From assembly GCA_964626755.1 (NCBI GenBank), contig CAZVGO010000042.1:1-64000 (forward strand): a DNA stretch of 64,000 bases. Direction: 5' to 3'. Shown piece by piece: positions 1 to 9,600 of the stretch (within the stretch, counting starts at the first letter, position 1; every line of letters begins with the position of its first letter). Position numbers and translations under genes: made by a program. This stretch comes from JACDAV01 sp964626755 (GTDB taxonomy: Bacteria > Chloroflexota > Limnocylindria > Limnocylindrales > CSP1-4). Below the pieces are notes generated by a model that worked only from the letters and a program-made list of their open reading frames with translations, did not search any database and was not told where the DNA came from.

Positions 1-1307
1 AGCCTGAACGCCGCTTTGCCGAGGAACCGCGCGTCAAGGCCGAGATCGGCTTCGATGCGCAAGAGTCGGTTGTACTTCGAGGTGCGGTCACTACGGCTAG
101 CCGAGCCCGTCTTGATCTGTCCGGCGGTCACTGCCACCGCCAGGTCGGCGATGAAGGCGTCCTCGGTCTCGCCGCTGCGGTGGCTGATGACGTTGCGGTA
201 GCCGTAGCTCTTGGCTAGTTCGATTGTGTCCATCGCCTCGGTGAGGCTGCCGATCTGGTTGACCTTGACGAGGATGGCGTTGGCGACGCTCTCGTCGATG
301 CCCCGCTGCAGCCGCTTGACGTTGGTCACGAAGAGGTCGTCGCCGACCAGCTGCACGCGCTCGCCCAGGCGGGCCGTGAGCTTGGCCCAGCCGGTCCAGT
401 CGTCCTCGGCCAGGCCGTCCTCGATCGACACGATCGGGTAGCGGGCGACCCAGTCCGCCCACAGGTCGATGAGCTGGCCCGACTCGAGCGTCCGGTTCTC
501 CCGCTCGAGCCGGTAGCGGACGGGCGCCGCCGCACGACCGTCTCCGCCGCCGGCCTCGACGAGCTCCGTTGTCGCTGGGTCGAGAGCGATCGCGACCTCG
601 TCGCCGGGGGCGTACCCGGCGGCCTCGATCGCCCGGAGCACGAGCTGGATCGCCGCCTCGTTCGACGGCAGTGAGGGAGCGAACCCTCCCTCGTCACCCT
701 GGCCGGTCGCGTGGCCTTCGTCGTGGAGGATGGTCCGCAGGGCGTGGAAGATCTCAGAGCCTGCCCGGAGGGCCTCGGAGTACGTGTCGATCCCGACCGG
801 CATCACCATGAACTCCTGGAAGTCGGTCGAGTCCTCGGCGTGCTTGCCGCCGTTGAGGATGTTGAACATCGGCGCGGGCAGGACCCGCGCGCCGACCCCA
901 CCGAGGTAGCGGTAGAGCGGCAGGTCGTGCGACGCGGACGCGGCATGGGCGCAGGCCAGCGAGACGCCGAGGATCGCGTTCGCTCCGAGTGTCCCCTTGT
1001 TCGGCGTCCCGTCGAGGTCGATGAGGGCCGCGTCGATGCCGGCCTGGTCGGCGGCGTCCATCCCGTTGAGCGCCGGGGCGATCGTGTCGGTGACGTTGGA
1101 GACTGCCTTGAGGACGCCCTTCCCGCCGTAGCGGCGCCGGTCGCCGTCACGCAGCTCGACCGCTTCGTGGGCGCCGGTCGAGGCGCCGGACGGGACGGCG
1201 GCCCGGCCGACGGAGCCGTCGGCGAGCACGACGTCGACCTCGATGGTGGGATTGCCGCGCGAGTCGAGGATCTCCCGGGCGTCGATCAGCTCGATCGCGG
1301 TATTCAT
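1..1307 (-). CDS. eno: Enolase (2-phosphoglycerate dehydratase), C-terminus cut by the window edge
   Basis: Enolase converts 2-phosphoglycerate to phosphoenolpyruvate in the cytoplasm. The translation opens with the classic enolase N-terminus (MNTAIELIDAREILDSRGNP) and continues through GASTGAHEAVELRDGD, NILNGGKHAEDSTDFQEFM, the GQGDEGGFAPSL loop, the magnesium/catalytic block SIEDGLAEDDW, the catalytic-lysine strand ILVKVNQIGSLTEA and the ISHRSGETED loop. About 435 codons are present and only the extreme C-terminus is missing. The ATG overlaps the pgk stop in an ATGA (1304-1307), so translation is probably coupled to pgk in a gap-pgk-eno operon. The family is certain; nothing unusual is seen in the enzyme itself. 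Confidence 0.97.
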   Translation of the reverse strand, partial: MNTAIELIDAREILDSRGNPTIEVDVVLADGSVGRAAVPSGASTGAHEAVELRDGDRRRYGGKGVLKAVSNVTDTIAPALNGMDAADQAGIDAALIDLDGTPNKGTLGANAILGVSLACAHAASASHDLPLYRYLGGVGARVLPAPMFNILNGGKHAEDSTDFQEFMVMPVGIDTYSEALRAGSEIFHALRTILHDEGHATGQGDEGGFAPSLPSNEAAIQLVLRAIEAAGYAPGDEVAIALDPATTELVEAGGGDGRAAAPVRYRLERENRTLESGQLIDLWADWVARYPIVSIEDGLAEDDWTGWAKLTARLGERVQLVGDDLFVTNVKRLQRGIDESVANAILVKVNQIGSLTEAMDTIELAKSYGYRNVISHRSGETEDAFIADLAVAVTAGQIKTGSASRSDRTSKYNRLLRIEADLGLDARFLGKAAFR

Positions 1308-3181
1308 CGACCCGGCGATTTCCTTTTTGCGGCGGGACGCCGTGGGGTCGTCGACTTCTTCTTCGCTGCTGGCGACTTCTTCGCCGTGGCCGAACGCCGG
1401 GCCGTCGCGCTCTTTCGGGTAGCCGACTTCGCTGCGGGCTTGCGCTTCGCCGTGGCCGGCTTCCGGGCCGTCGCGCTCTTTCGGGCAGCCGACTTCGCTG
1501 CCGGCTTGCGCTTCGCCGCCGGCTTCCGGGAAGCCGACTTCGTCGCGGCCGGCTTCCTCTTTGCCGTTGCCGGCTTCCGGGCCGTCGAGCTCTTTCGGGC
1601 TGCCGACTTCGTCGCGGCGGGCTTGCGCTTCGCCGTGGCCGGCTTCCGGGCAGCCGACTTCGTCGCCGGCTTCCTCTTTGCCGTGGCCGACTTCCGCGCC
1701 GATGCCGCACGCTTGGTGGGCGCCGACTTGCGCTTTGCGGCGGCCGGCTTGCGCGCTACGGCCTTGCGGGGCGCCGGCTTGCGCGTCACGCTCGCAGGCT
1801 CCTCGGTGACCGCCGACGTGGGCATTCCGGACGGCGCATTCGCGGCGGGCGGGGTCTCGTTCACTGGAGCTCTCCTTCTCGATACGGCTCTTGCTGGGCC
1901 TCGGACGGGCGCATCGGACGGCGTGAGCGCAGGTGCCGGCTTCGGCTGTTCGGCCGGTGCCGGTGTCGGCGCGGGGACGAGCGTCGGCTCCGGGCGGTCC
2001 AGGAGCACGGCGATCCCCGGCAGTTCACGACCCTCGAGGAACTCGAGCGAAGCGCCCCCACCGGTCGAGAGGTGGGTCATGCTCCCCGCGAGGCCCTGCT
2101 GCTGTACGGCCGCCACCGAGTCTCCCCCGCCGACGACGACGGTCGCCCCGGCCTGACACTTGCCCGCGAGGAGCCGCGCCACGTGGCGGGTCCCCGCCCC
2201 GAAGACGGGGATCTCGAACACGCCGATCGGTCCGTTCCAGACGACCGTCCGGACGTCGCGCAACGCGGTCTCGATGAGCTCGAGCGTCTGCCTGCCGACG
2301 TCGACGATGTGCCACGAGGCCGGAATCTTCTCCGCCGACAGGGTCTTGTACTCGGTGCCCCGGGTGACTTCCTTGGCAACGATGACGTCGACCGGGAGAA
2401 CCACCTGGACGCCGCGCCTCTCGGCCTTTGCGAGGAGCACCCTCGCCTCCTCGACCATGTCGTGCTCCGCCAGGCTCTTGCCGACGGACTTGCCCTGGGC
2501 GAGCAGGAACGTGTTCGCCATTCCGCCGCCGAGGATCAGCACGTCGACCTTCGTCAGGAGATTGTCGAGGACCTTCAGCTTGCCCGAGACCTTGGCCCCG
2601 CCGACGATCGCCGCGTACGGGTGCTCGGGACTGTCGAGCAGCTTCGAGAGAGCGCGGATCTCGCGCTCCATCAGCAGGCCGGCGTAGGCCGGCAGGAGCT
2701 GGGCGATCCCGACCGTCGAGGCGTGGGCACGGTGGGAGGTCCCGAACGCGTCGTTGACGTAGACGTCGGCGTACGAGGCGAGCGTTGCCGCGAACTCCGG
2801 GTCGTTCCTCTCCTCCTCCGAATGGAACCGAAGGTTCTCGAGGAGGAGCGCATCCCCGGGCCGGATCCGGTTGATCGCATCCTCCGTGCCCGGCCCCAGC
2901 GCGTCGCCTGTGACGGGCACGCTGCGCCGCAGGAGCAGCGATAGCCGCTCCCCGACCGGCCGCAGCCGAAGCCCGTCCTGGACCTTGCCATCGGGCCGCC
3001 CAAGATGGCTCGCGAGGATCACCCTCGCACCCTGGCTCATGAGGTGGACGATCGTGGGGAGCGACGCGCGGATGCGGGAGTCGTCGGTGACCTTGCCGTC
3101 CTCGAGGGGGACGTTGAAGTCGACCCGCACGAAGACGCGCTTTTCCCGCGCCTCGAAGTCGCGAACGGTGAGCTTGTCCAT
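1304..3181 (-). CDS. pgk: Phosphoglycerate kinase fused to a histone H1-like Lys/Ala/Arg-rich C-terminal tail
   Basis: PGK interconverts 1,3-bisphosphoglycerate and 3-phosphoglycerate, making ATP in glycolysis. Residues 1-396 are a complete PGK: VDFNVPLEDG near the start, HLGRPDGK, the hinge, WNGPIGVFE for nucleotide binding, and the GGGDSVAA...STGGGASLEFLEG end. Normal PGKs stop here. This one continues with a Pro/Ala-rich linker (about 397-465) and a 160-residue tail (466-625) of repeated units such as ATAKRKPA and KSAARKSA, like histone H1 or the tails of some bacterial HU proteins. The tail is in frame and free of stops, and the eno ATG overlaps its stop, so it is the true end of the gene. 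The ATG at 3181 was chosen because the family N-terminus starts there; a longer upstream reading is open but unrelated to PGK. It lies 14 bp after gap. Confidence 0.95.
   Translation of the reverse strand: MDKLTVRDFEAREKRVFVRVDFNVPLEDGKVTDDSRIRASLPTIVHLMSQGARVILASHLGRPDGKVQDGLRLRPVGERLSLLLRRSVPVTGDALGPGTEDAINRIRPGDALLLENLRFHSEEERNDPEFAATLASYADVYVNDAFGTSHRAHASTVGIAQLLPAYAGLLMEREIRALSKLLDSPEHPYAAIVGGAKVSGKLKVLDNLLTKVDVLILGGGMANTFLLAQGKSVGKSLAEHDMVEEARVLLAKAERRGVQVVLPVDVIVAKEVTRGTEYKTLSAEKIPASWHIVDVGRQTLELIETALRDVRTVVWNGPIGVFEIPVFGAGTRHVARLLAGKCQAGATVVVGGGDSVAAVQQQGLAGSMTHLSTGGGASLEFLEGRELPGIAVLLDRPEPTLVPAPTPAPAEQPKPAPALTPSDAPVRGPARAVSRRRAPVNETPPAANAPSGMPTSAVTEEPASVTRKPAPRKAVARKPAAAKRKSAPTKRAASARKSATAKRKPATKSAARKPATAKRKPAATKSAARKSSTARKPATAKRKPAATKSASRKPAAKRKPAAKSAARKSATARKPATAKRKPAAKSATRKSATARRSATAKKSPAAKKKSTTPRRPAAKRKSPGR
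1307..1786 (-). repeat. Imperfect tandem coding repeats, the lysine/alanine-rich tail of pgk
   Basis: About 480 bp of short degenerate repeats encode runs of (S/T)ARK, TAKRKPA and KSAARK. On the plus strand they read as recurring gccgtggccggcttccgg-type units. The repetition explains spurious long open frames on the opposite strand. Such tracts commonly expand and contract by slippage, so repeat number may vary between strains. Confidence 0.85.
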
Positions 3182-3195
3182 TGGGCCCCCGCGTC

Positions 3196-4239
3196 TCAGG
3201 CGCGAGCGGGCTCCGCCGCCGGCTTGGCCGAGGGCAGCCGCGCGGCAACGTACGCGATCAAGTCCGCGACGCGGCAGCTGTAGCCCCACTCGTTGTCGTA
3301 CCAGCTGATGACCTTGACCATCGTCCCCCCGAGAACCATCGTCGACTCGGCGTCGATGATCGCGGAGCGGGAGTCTCCCCGGAAGTCGGTAGACACGAGC
3401 GGCTCATCCGAGACACCGAGGATTCCGTCGAGCGGACCGGCCGCGGCCTTGCGGAACGCGTCGTTGAGCTCTTCGACCGAGGTGGGTCGGCTGACATCCG
3501 CGGTGAAGTCGACGACGCTCACGGTCGGCGTCGGAACCCGCAGGCTGAAACCGTCGAACTTCCCCTTGAGGTCCGGGATGACGAGCGCGAGCGCCTTGGC
3601 GGCGCCGGTCGTGGTCGGGATGATGTTCAGGCCCGCGGCCCGTGCCCGGCGCGGGTCCTTGTGGGCAACGTCGAGGATCCGCTGGTCGTTCGTGTAGCTG
3701 TGGATCGTGTTCATCAGACCGCGCTCGATCGTCAGGAGATCGTGGACGACCTTGGCCGCGGGAGCGAGGCAGTTCGTCGTGCAGCTCGCGTTGCTGATGA
3801 TGTCGTGGGCGCCCGGGTCGTAGCGCTCCTCGTTGACGCCGAGGACGATCGTGATGTCCTCGCCCTTCGCCGGCGCGCTGATCACGACCTTCTTCGCGCC
3901 GGCGTCGAGGTGCGCGCGGGCCTTCGCCGCGTCGGTGAACAGGCCGGTCGACTCGAGGACGATGTCAACCCCGAGGTCGCGCCACGGCAGTGCGGCGGGA
4001 TCCCTCTCGGCGAGGATCCGGATCTCGCGCCCGTCGATCACGAGGTTGCCGTTGCGCGCCTCGACCGACCCCTGGTAGGCGCCGTAGGTCGAGTCGTGCT
4101 TGAAGAGATGGGCGTTCATCTCGGCGTCGACGAGGTCATTGACCGCGACGACCTCGAGGTCCGGGGTGCGCTCGATCATCGCCTTGAGCGACTGGCGGCC
4201 GATCCGGCCGAACCCGTTGATACCGACGCGGACTGCCAT
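3196..4239 (-). CDS. gap: Type I glyceraldehyde-3-phosphate dehydrogenase
   Basis: Catalyses NAD-dependent oxidative phosphorylation of glyceraldehyde-3-phosphate in the cytoplasm. The 347-residue product has the Rossmann motif NGFGRIGR (8-15), an Asp at 35 after the second beta strand that favours NAD over NADP, the catalytic Cys153 in SNASCTTNC, the partner His180 in NTIHSYT, and the WYDNEWGYSCR C-terminal signature. The start is supported by a strong AGGAGGT ribosome site a few bases upstream. It is the first gene of gap-pgk-eno. A GenBank-style family name is safe. The last 12 residues or so are Ala/Pro-rich but unremarkable. Confidence 0.97.
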   Translation of the reverse strand: MAVRVGINGFGRIGRQSLKAMIERTPDLEVVAVNDLVDAEMNAHLFKHDSTYGAYQGSVEARNGNLVIDGREIRILAERDPAALPWRDLGVDIVLESTGLFTDAAKARAHLDAGAKKVVISAPAKGEDITIVLGVNEERYDPGAHDIISNASCTTNCLAPAAKVVHDLLTIERGLMNTIHSYTNDQRILDVAHKDPRRARAAGLNIIPTTTGAAKALALVIPDLKGKFDGFSLRVPTPTVSVVDFTADVSRPTSVEELNDAFRKAAAGPLDGILGVSDEPLVSTDFRGDSRSAIIDAESTMVLGGTMVKVISWYDNEWGYSCRVADLIAYVAARLPSAKPAAEPARA

Positions 4240-4308
4240 CAGGGGACCTCCTGGTGCGCAAGCGCAAGCGCCGCCACGGCCTCCGCCGCGTCTCGGGGAT
4301 GCCGCGCC

Positions 4309-4317
4309 ATTCTAGCA
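4309..4317 (-). promoter_or_regulatory. Extended -10 promoter element of the gap-pgk-eno operon
   Basis: On the minus strand the sequence TGCTAGAAT (extended -10, TGn plus TAGAAT) lies about 70 bp before the gap ATG. No convincing -35 is visible at 16-18 bp, as expected for extended -10 promoters. The same TGCTA-type element precedes both tRNA-Ala genes in this window. Confidence 0.45.
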
Positions 4318-4389
4318 GAGGCCTTCGGAGTGCCCGGCCAACGCAAGGGCCCGGACAACGCCGCGCTGGGCCGAAATGGTGCGGGCCCT

Positions 4390-5412
4390 TCAGCGGCGGC
4401 GGGCGAGGAGCGGCTGGGCGCCCACGAGGCCCACGTCGTCGCCGAGGGACGCGGGAACGATCCGGACCCGCTCGCGGGGGATGCGGAAGGCGCCCTGGGC
4501 GACTGCCCGGCGGGTCGGGTCGAACCAGCGATCACCCTGCCCCAGGGCGACGCTGCCTCCGACCACGATCAGCTCCGGGTTGAACACGTTGACGAGCCCG
4601 ATGACGACCGCCGCGAATGCGGCGCGTGCCCGTTCCATGATCGCGGCCGCGTCTCCGTCGCCGGCCTCCTCCGCCTCGGCCACGTGACGGGCTTCGAGCG
4701 GCACCGGCGCGAGACGTTCGGCGAGGGCCGCCAGGCCCGGCGCCCGGCCCGACGCGGCGGCCGTTCTCGCCTGGCGGGCGATCCCGCTGCCCGCGCTCAC
4801 GCCTTCGAGGTGACCCGGCGTGCCGCACAGGCAGACGATGTCGTCCGTCTCCACCGGAACGTGCCCCATCTCGCCGGCGACGCCATCTGCGCCGCCGTAC
4901 AGGTCGCCGCGGGCAACGATCGCGCCGCCGATCCCGGTCGAGACCGTGATGTACAGGAAGTCCTCGACCCCGCGCGCTGCGCCGTACGCCTGCTCGGCGA
5001 GCGCGGCGACGTTCGTGTCGCGCTCGAGCCGTGCCGGCAGCCCGAGCGCCTCTTCGATCGGCGCGGCGAACGGCACGTCCACGAAGCCCGGCCCGATGTT
5101 CGGCGGCTCGACAAGCGTCCCCACACGCGGATCGACCGGGCCCGGCGCCGAGAGCCCGATCCCGGCAAGTTTCGCGCGAGTAGCGGGGTCGAGGCGCTCC
5201 GCGATGCCGCGGAGTCGCTCGACGCATGCGGTCAGGACGGCTTCCGGCCCCTCCGCGCCCGGCGTGAGGCCCTGGTCGCGGATGAGAAGCCGGCCGTCCG
5301 GCGCGACCGCGGCGACCCGGATCCGGCTGGCGCCGAGGTCGAGGGCGAGCACCGGGCCGCCCATTGCCCGGGGGGCCGCCCCGGTCCCCTTGCTGCCGCT
5401 CGACGTCCGCAC
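4390..5412 (-). CDS. ROK-family glucokinase
   Basis: Likely phosphorylates glucose with ATP to feed glycolysis and the pentose phosphate pathway. The ROK fold is clear: LALDLGASRIRV phosphate loop near the N-terminus, SAPGPVDP, the glucose-binding ERDTNVAALAEQAYG, STGIGGAIV, and the GEMGHVPVE segment leading into the ROK zinc site. The zinc motif is CLCGTPGHLE, where the third cysteine of the usual CxCGxxGCxE is histidine. The GTG at 5412 gives 340 residues; an ATG at 5364 (residue 17) fits the usual ROK start better, so the first 16 residues are uncertain. A strong hairpin lies just upstream (5434-5463), separating it from the DUF5679 gene. Glucokinase activity is inferred from family and neighbours; other sugar kinase specificity is possible. 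Confidence 0.88.
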   Translation of the reverse strand: MRTSSGSKGTGAAPRAMGGPVLALDLGASRIRVAAVAPDGRLLIRDQGLTPGAEGPEAVLTACVERLRGIAERLDPATRAKLAGIGLSAPGPVDPRVGTLVEPPNIGPGFVDVPFAAPIEEALGLPARLERDTNVAALAEQAYGAARGVEDFLYITVSTGIGGAIVARGDLYGGADGVAGEMGHVPVETDDIVCLCGTPGHLEGVSAGSGIARQARTAAASGRAPGLAALAERLAPVPLEARHVAEAEEAGDGDAAAIMERARAAFAAVVIGLVNVFNPELIVVGGSVALGQGDRWFDPTRRAVAQGAFRIPRERVRIVPASLGDDVGLVGAQPLLARRR

Positions 5413-5433
5413 GAACGCATCCTAGACAATGCG

Positions 5434-5463
5434 AGACCCCCGCCGGTCGCCCGACGGGGGTCT
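5434..5463 (-). terminator. Strong hairpin between the DUF5679 gene and the glucokinase
   Basis: A perfect 9-bp stem (AGACCCCCG with CGGGGGTCT) closes a 12-base loop. It lies 35 bases past the stop of the DUF5679 gene on the minus strand and 21 bases before the glucokinase start. There is no clear U-run, so it may act as a Rho-independent-like or processing structure. Confidence 0.6.
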
Positions 5464-5498
5464 GTTGTCGCTAGTGTCGCGGGTGTCGCGAGCCTGCG

Positions 5499-5639
5499 TC
5501 AGCCGCCGATCTTGAAGACCTTGCCACCGCAGATCGGGCAGGTGCCCTGGAGTGCGGGCTTGCCGTTCTTCATCGTGATCCGCTGCGGGTTGAGGACTTC
5601 GACCTTCCGCTTGTCTTTGACGCAATAGGCCTCTGCCAT
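5499..5639 (-). CDS. DUF5679-family zinc-ribbon-like mini-protein (46 aa)
   Basis: A 46-residue protein starting MAEAYCVKDKRKVEV and ending in the ribbon half CPICGGKVFKIGG. It matches the DUF5679 pattern common in Chloroflexota, Actinobacteria and Cyanobacteria (YCVKCxxK...GTCPxCG), whose function is unknown. Family members usually carry two CxxC knuckles; here the N-terminal one reads CVKD, so one presumed zinc ligand is replaced by Asp. An AGGAG ribosome site precedes the ATG, and a hairpin follows the gene, so it is probably monocistronic or the end of a short transcript. Confidence 0.85.
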   Translation of the reverse strand: MAEAYCVKDKRKVEVLNPQRITMKNGKPALQGTCPICGGKVFKIGG

Positions 5640-5697
5640 GAGGTTCTCCTCGTGAGCTGGCGTCGCGGGAACCCTCGTCCCGTGTCCGCATGTTTGA

Positions 5698-6537
5698 TCA
5701 GTCCCAGAGCGACGGTCGCCAGCGATCCGTCGACGCTTGCCGTTTCTGGCGATCCATCGCGGCGAGGATCAGGAGGCTCTCGAGCCCCGTCTCCACGCAC
5801 GCGGCTTCGGCTGCGTCCTTGGCTGCCCCGGTAACGAAATCGCCGGTCGAGCGCTGTGCGTACACCGCACAGACCACGCCCGCCCGGCAACGTGCCAGGC
5901 CGGCCAGGACGAGGAGTGCCGAAGCCTCCATTTCGAAGTTCAGGACACGCTGGCGTGCCATGTCCTCCGCGAGGTCAGGGTACCGGATGGGGAGCTGCGG
6001 GATCGGGCGTCCCTGTGCACCGAAGAATCCGGGTGCCGTTGCCGTCAGCCCCACGTGGGTGCGGTGTCCGAGACGTGCGCTGGCCTCCAACAGCGCTACA
6101 ACTGCTTCGTGGTCCGCGACCGCGGGGTAGCCGTCGTGGACGTAATAGCTGGTCGTGGACTCCAGCCGCACCGCGCCTGTTGTCACGACGAGGTCGCCCA
6201 GGTTCATCTCCGGCTGGAGGGCACCGCATGACCCCACCCGAATGAACGTGGGCCGTGTTGTGATCGCGAGGATCTCCGCGACCGTGATCTCGACGTTGTC
6301 GGTGCCGATCCCGGTCGAAACGATCGAGATCCGCTGGCCGCGGTACGAGCCGGTGACCGATGCGAACTCGCGGTGGCGCTGCTCGAGCTCGATCGAGTCG
6401 AGGCGCTTGGCGATGCGGGCGGTCCGATCGGGGTCTCCGGGGAGGAGGATGAACTCGGCCAGTTCACCGGGGCCGAGGCCGATGTGGTACTGCCGTTCTC
6501 CAACGGGGAGCGCGACGCGGGGATCCGCGTTCGGCAA
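5698..6537 (-). CDS. udp: Uridine/purine nucleoside phosphorylase family enzyme
   Basis: Phosphorolysis of nucleosides (most likely uridine) to base and ribose-1-phosphate, feeding salvage and the pentose phosphate pathway. Motifs of the PNP/UDP family: LPGDPDRTARIA phosphate site, STGIGTDNVEI, RVGSCGALQPEMNLGDLVV, and the ribose-binding NFEMEASALL near the C-terminus. Length of 279 residues is normal. The start is a TTG preceded by AGGAGGAGATAG, a good Shine-Dalgarno; no in-frame ATG lies nearby. Substrate choice (uridine or purine) cannot be fixed by eye; the NFEMEAS and overall pattern favour uridine phosphorylase. Confidence 0.88.
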   Translation of the reverse strand: MPNADPRVALPVGERQYHIGLGPGELAEFILLPGDPDRTARIAKRLDSIELEQRHREFASVTGSYRGQRISIVSTGIGTDNVEITVAEILAITTRPTFIRVGSCGALQPEMNLGDLVVTTGAVRLESTTSYYVHDGYPAVADHEAVVALLEASARLGHRTHVGLTATAPGFFGAQGRPIPQLPIRYPDLAEDMARQRVLNFEMEASALLVLAGLARCRAGVVCAVYAQRSTGDFVTGAAKDAAEAACVETGLESLLILAAMDRQKRQASTDRWRPSLWD

Positions 6538-6675
6538 AACCCTATCTCCTCCTCATTTCTCGTTCGCGTGAGCGTGAAACCGGGCCGAGGATAGTCCCGT
6601 GCTCAGACGAGCGTCAAGCACGCTCACTCACGCTCGGCGGCGGGGTCGCCGGCGAGAGGGGCACTTCGGGGCAGT

Positions 6676-9600
6676 TCAGGGCGGTTCAGGCCCCCTCCGA
6701 AGTACCGCTCGAAAGGGCCAGCGGGCGAGGAGCGCGTGCCGGAGCCGCCGGTGGCGGACGAGCGTCACCCCGACCGAGGCGAGCGAGATGAGCACGAGCG
6801 AGGCGACCTCCGCGCTACCCGGGATCCCGAGCCCGAACGCGTCGCTGCTGGCCGCGCGTGGGGCTGCCGGGGCGGGCCTGGGCTCCGGCCCAGGCACCGC
6901 TGCCGGGGGATCGGACGGAGCTGCCGCGAGATCGCCGACCCGGGCCAGACCCGCCGGATCGCGCAGGGCCACGACCAGCTCCTCCTCCCGCCGCTCCACC
7001 CGACCGGTCACGTTGATCGCGTCGCCGGGCTCGAGCAGCGGCTGGTACGCCGCTGCCTCTCCCTCGAGGACGATGCCGGCAACGGCCGTGCCGTCGTCGA
7101 GCGAGGCGCCCGTCGCCGTCAGATCCATGATCAGCCCGCCGACCCGGACGGTTTCGCCGACGTGGTCGGCGAGGCGGGCGAGGTCGACGTCGATCGGGCC
7201 GGCTGGAGGCCCGCCCGCCGACGGCTGGGTCCCACGTCGACCGCCCCGAGGGGCGGCGGACGGTCGGGCCTCTGCCGGACCCACTGCGACATCAGCCGGT
7301 GAACGCGGGACGAGCGATAGCCGGCGGTCCTTCGCCGAGGGATGCGCCCGCCTGACGAAGCCGACGACCGTGGCCCGCCGGCCCTCGACGAAGAGCGTCA
7401 CCGGGATGCGGGCTCCCGACAGGCCGGCCACCGGAACCCGCGCGCGGCCGGCCTGGAGCTCGATCCGCCAGCGGCTCCCGAGCCGGTGAACCTCGACGAT
7501 CGTCCCGCTCAGCCGGACGAGTCGCCATTCGTGGGCCGGGCCCGGCGCCCCGCGCAGGTCGATCGGGGACAGGGGCAGTCCCGGCCCGAGCGTCAGCAGC
7601 CCGGTCGCGCGGAGCCGCGGGGCCCCGTACGCACGTGTCATCGTCCCGGACACGGAGACGCGGCTGCCCATGCCGGGCGGGGCGGCACCTGCCGGGACGA
7701 GCACCTCGACCGCAGCCGACGCGTCCTCGACGACGATCCGCCGCCCGGTGGCATCGAGGACCGAGGCGTCGACGGTGACGACGCCTTCGACCACGACCGG
7801 GGCCGATCGTGCGAGCAGTGCCCGGGCGATGGGCACCGGCTCGGGCAGGCCCGCGGCCGGCGGCACGCTCGACGATGGTGTCGCTGCCGGCCCATCGGCG
7901 TCCCCGATGAGCTCGACGTCGTCGCCGTCGCGGAGCCAGACGCGGTACCCATCGAGGGCGTTCTTGCGCGTGGCCCGTTGTCCGGCGATCCCGGTGAGCA
8001 CGTACGACTCGCCCCCGGCGAAGGCGGCCACCGACAGGCGACTCGAGGCGTCGGCGAGAACCCGAACGCTCGTGCCGTCCGCGGCCGTGGCAGCGATCGA
8101 CAAGTCGCCGCTCTTTGCGCTCTTGGGCTTCGCTTTGATCGTCGCGCGAAACGTCACGAGGCGGCCTTCGACCGGCTCGCCAAGTCCGGCGCCATCGATC
8201 TCAGTCGCTGCCGGAAGCGCCCGCGGGGCGAAGGTCCTGAAGCCATCGGCCCTGGCGCGGAGCTCGAGCTGGCCGTAGGGCGCGGCCAGCGTCCCGCGAG
8301 CCTCCACCCACGTGGCCCGTGCGGGCGCGGCGGCGCCGGGAGGCAGCTTGACGACGATGCCGGCGCTGCCGTCGTCGATCGCGATCAGCGCCAACGCGCC
8401 GAGCCGCCCCGCCTCGGCCGTCACGACTCCTCCGAGGAGAACGACCGACCCGATCGGCATGGCCCGAGCCTCGAGGATCGTCGCGGCGCCGGTCGGAGAC
8501 GGTGTCGGTGTCGGAGTCGGTGCCGCCGACGGGGTGGGAGCGGGCGGTGGAGTCGGTGTCGGTGCCGGCGTGGGTTCCGGCGACGGGGACGGGGTCTGGG
8601 TCGGGGTTGCCACGACGAGGTCGCCCGGCTCCGTCACGTGGAGCCGGTAACCAGCGAGACCGGTCCCCGTGCTGTCACGCTGGCCAAGCGGCCCGATCGC
8701 GGTGATCAACGTTCCCGCCGGGACGGCCGCGTTCCCGAGCGCCGCCGGTGACACGACGACCCGGAGCGGACCGGTGCCGTCGTCGACGAGCAGGCCGGTC
8801 CCGTCGGCCATCGCCGTCGGCGACCCGACGGTCGTGCCCGCGACGGCGAGCCTCTGGCCCTCGACCTCCTCGCCGGCGAGTCCCGTCGATGCGGCGATCG
8901 GCGCGGGAAGGGGCGCTCCCTCGCCGAGTGCGAGATCCGACAGCACCACGCGGAGCGTCCGCTGCGCGAAGCGATCGTCGACCGTGCCGATCGCGTGGAG
9001 CGTCGCACCGGCCGGCCAGCCGTCGATCGCCGGTTCGCCGAGGTAGAGAGCGATGCCGGCGCTCGCGTCCTGGAGGAATGCCGTGTGGCCGGACTCGAGG
9101 GCGCCGAGGGCCGTTGTCAGCGTGCCTGCGATGGCCACGAGGCTGCCGTCGGGCAGAGCGCGCGCCTCGACGATCGGCACCGGCGACGGCGCGGGGGCAG
9201 GAGTGACGGCAGGTGTCGGAGCCGGCACGGGCGTGGGGGCCGCGGTGAGATTCTGCGGCGAAGGAGCCGCCTGGACGAACCAGTCCGCGAGGTTGTCGTT
9301 CGAATCGGACCCGTTCCCCGCCGAGCCACCGGGGCGCCGCTCGAGACTCGACCCGGCTGGAGGCGCCGGCGACGCGGAACCCTCCACGAAGCCGCTCGTC
9401 GCATCGCCCCAGCCGATCGCATCGATCGGAGCGCCGCCGATCGGCCGAAGGACCATCGCGCCACCGGTGGCCGCGAGGCCCCCGGAGTAGGTCGCGTCCG
9501 CCCCAGGGGCGTGGACGCCAAGGGCGTTCGCGAGCAGGACATGGCGGCCCGGCTCGAGCGCCATGCTCTCCGCCCAGGATCCCTTCCGGGTGATCGTCGA

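Noticed and set aside
1307..1786. Short repeats in pgk as a CRISPR array or minisatellite outside genes
   Set aside because: Units are not regular, have no spacers, and lie in an open frame ending at the pgk stop.
711..2156. Long plus-strand reading frame with Phe/Ala-rich repeats, opposite pgk/eno
   Set aside because: It is the antisense of the PGK tail and enolase, with no ribosome site and no family match. High GC makes such frames common.
3181..5628. 815-codon plus-strand frame
   Set aside because: Antisense to gap, glucokinase and DUF5679, all of which are recognised on the minus strand. Composition is Arg/Gly-rich, as for shadow frames.
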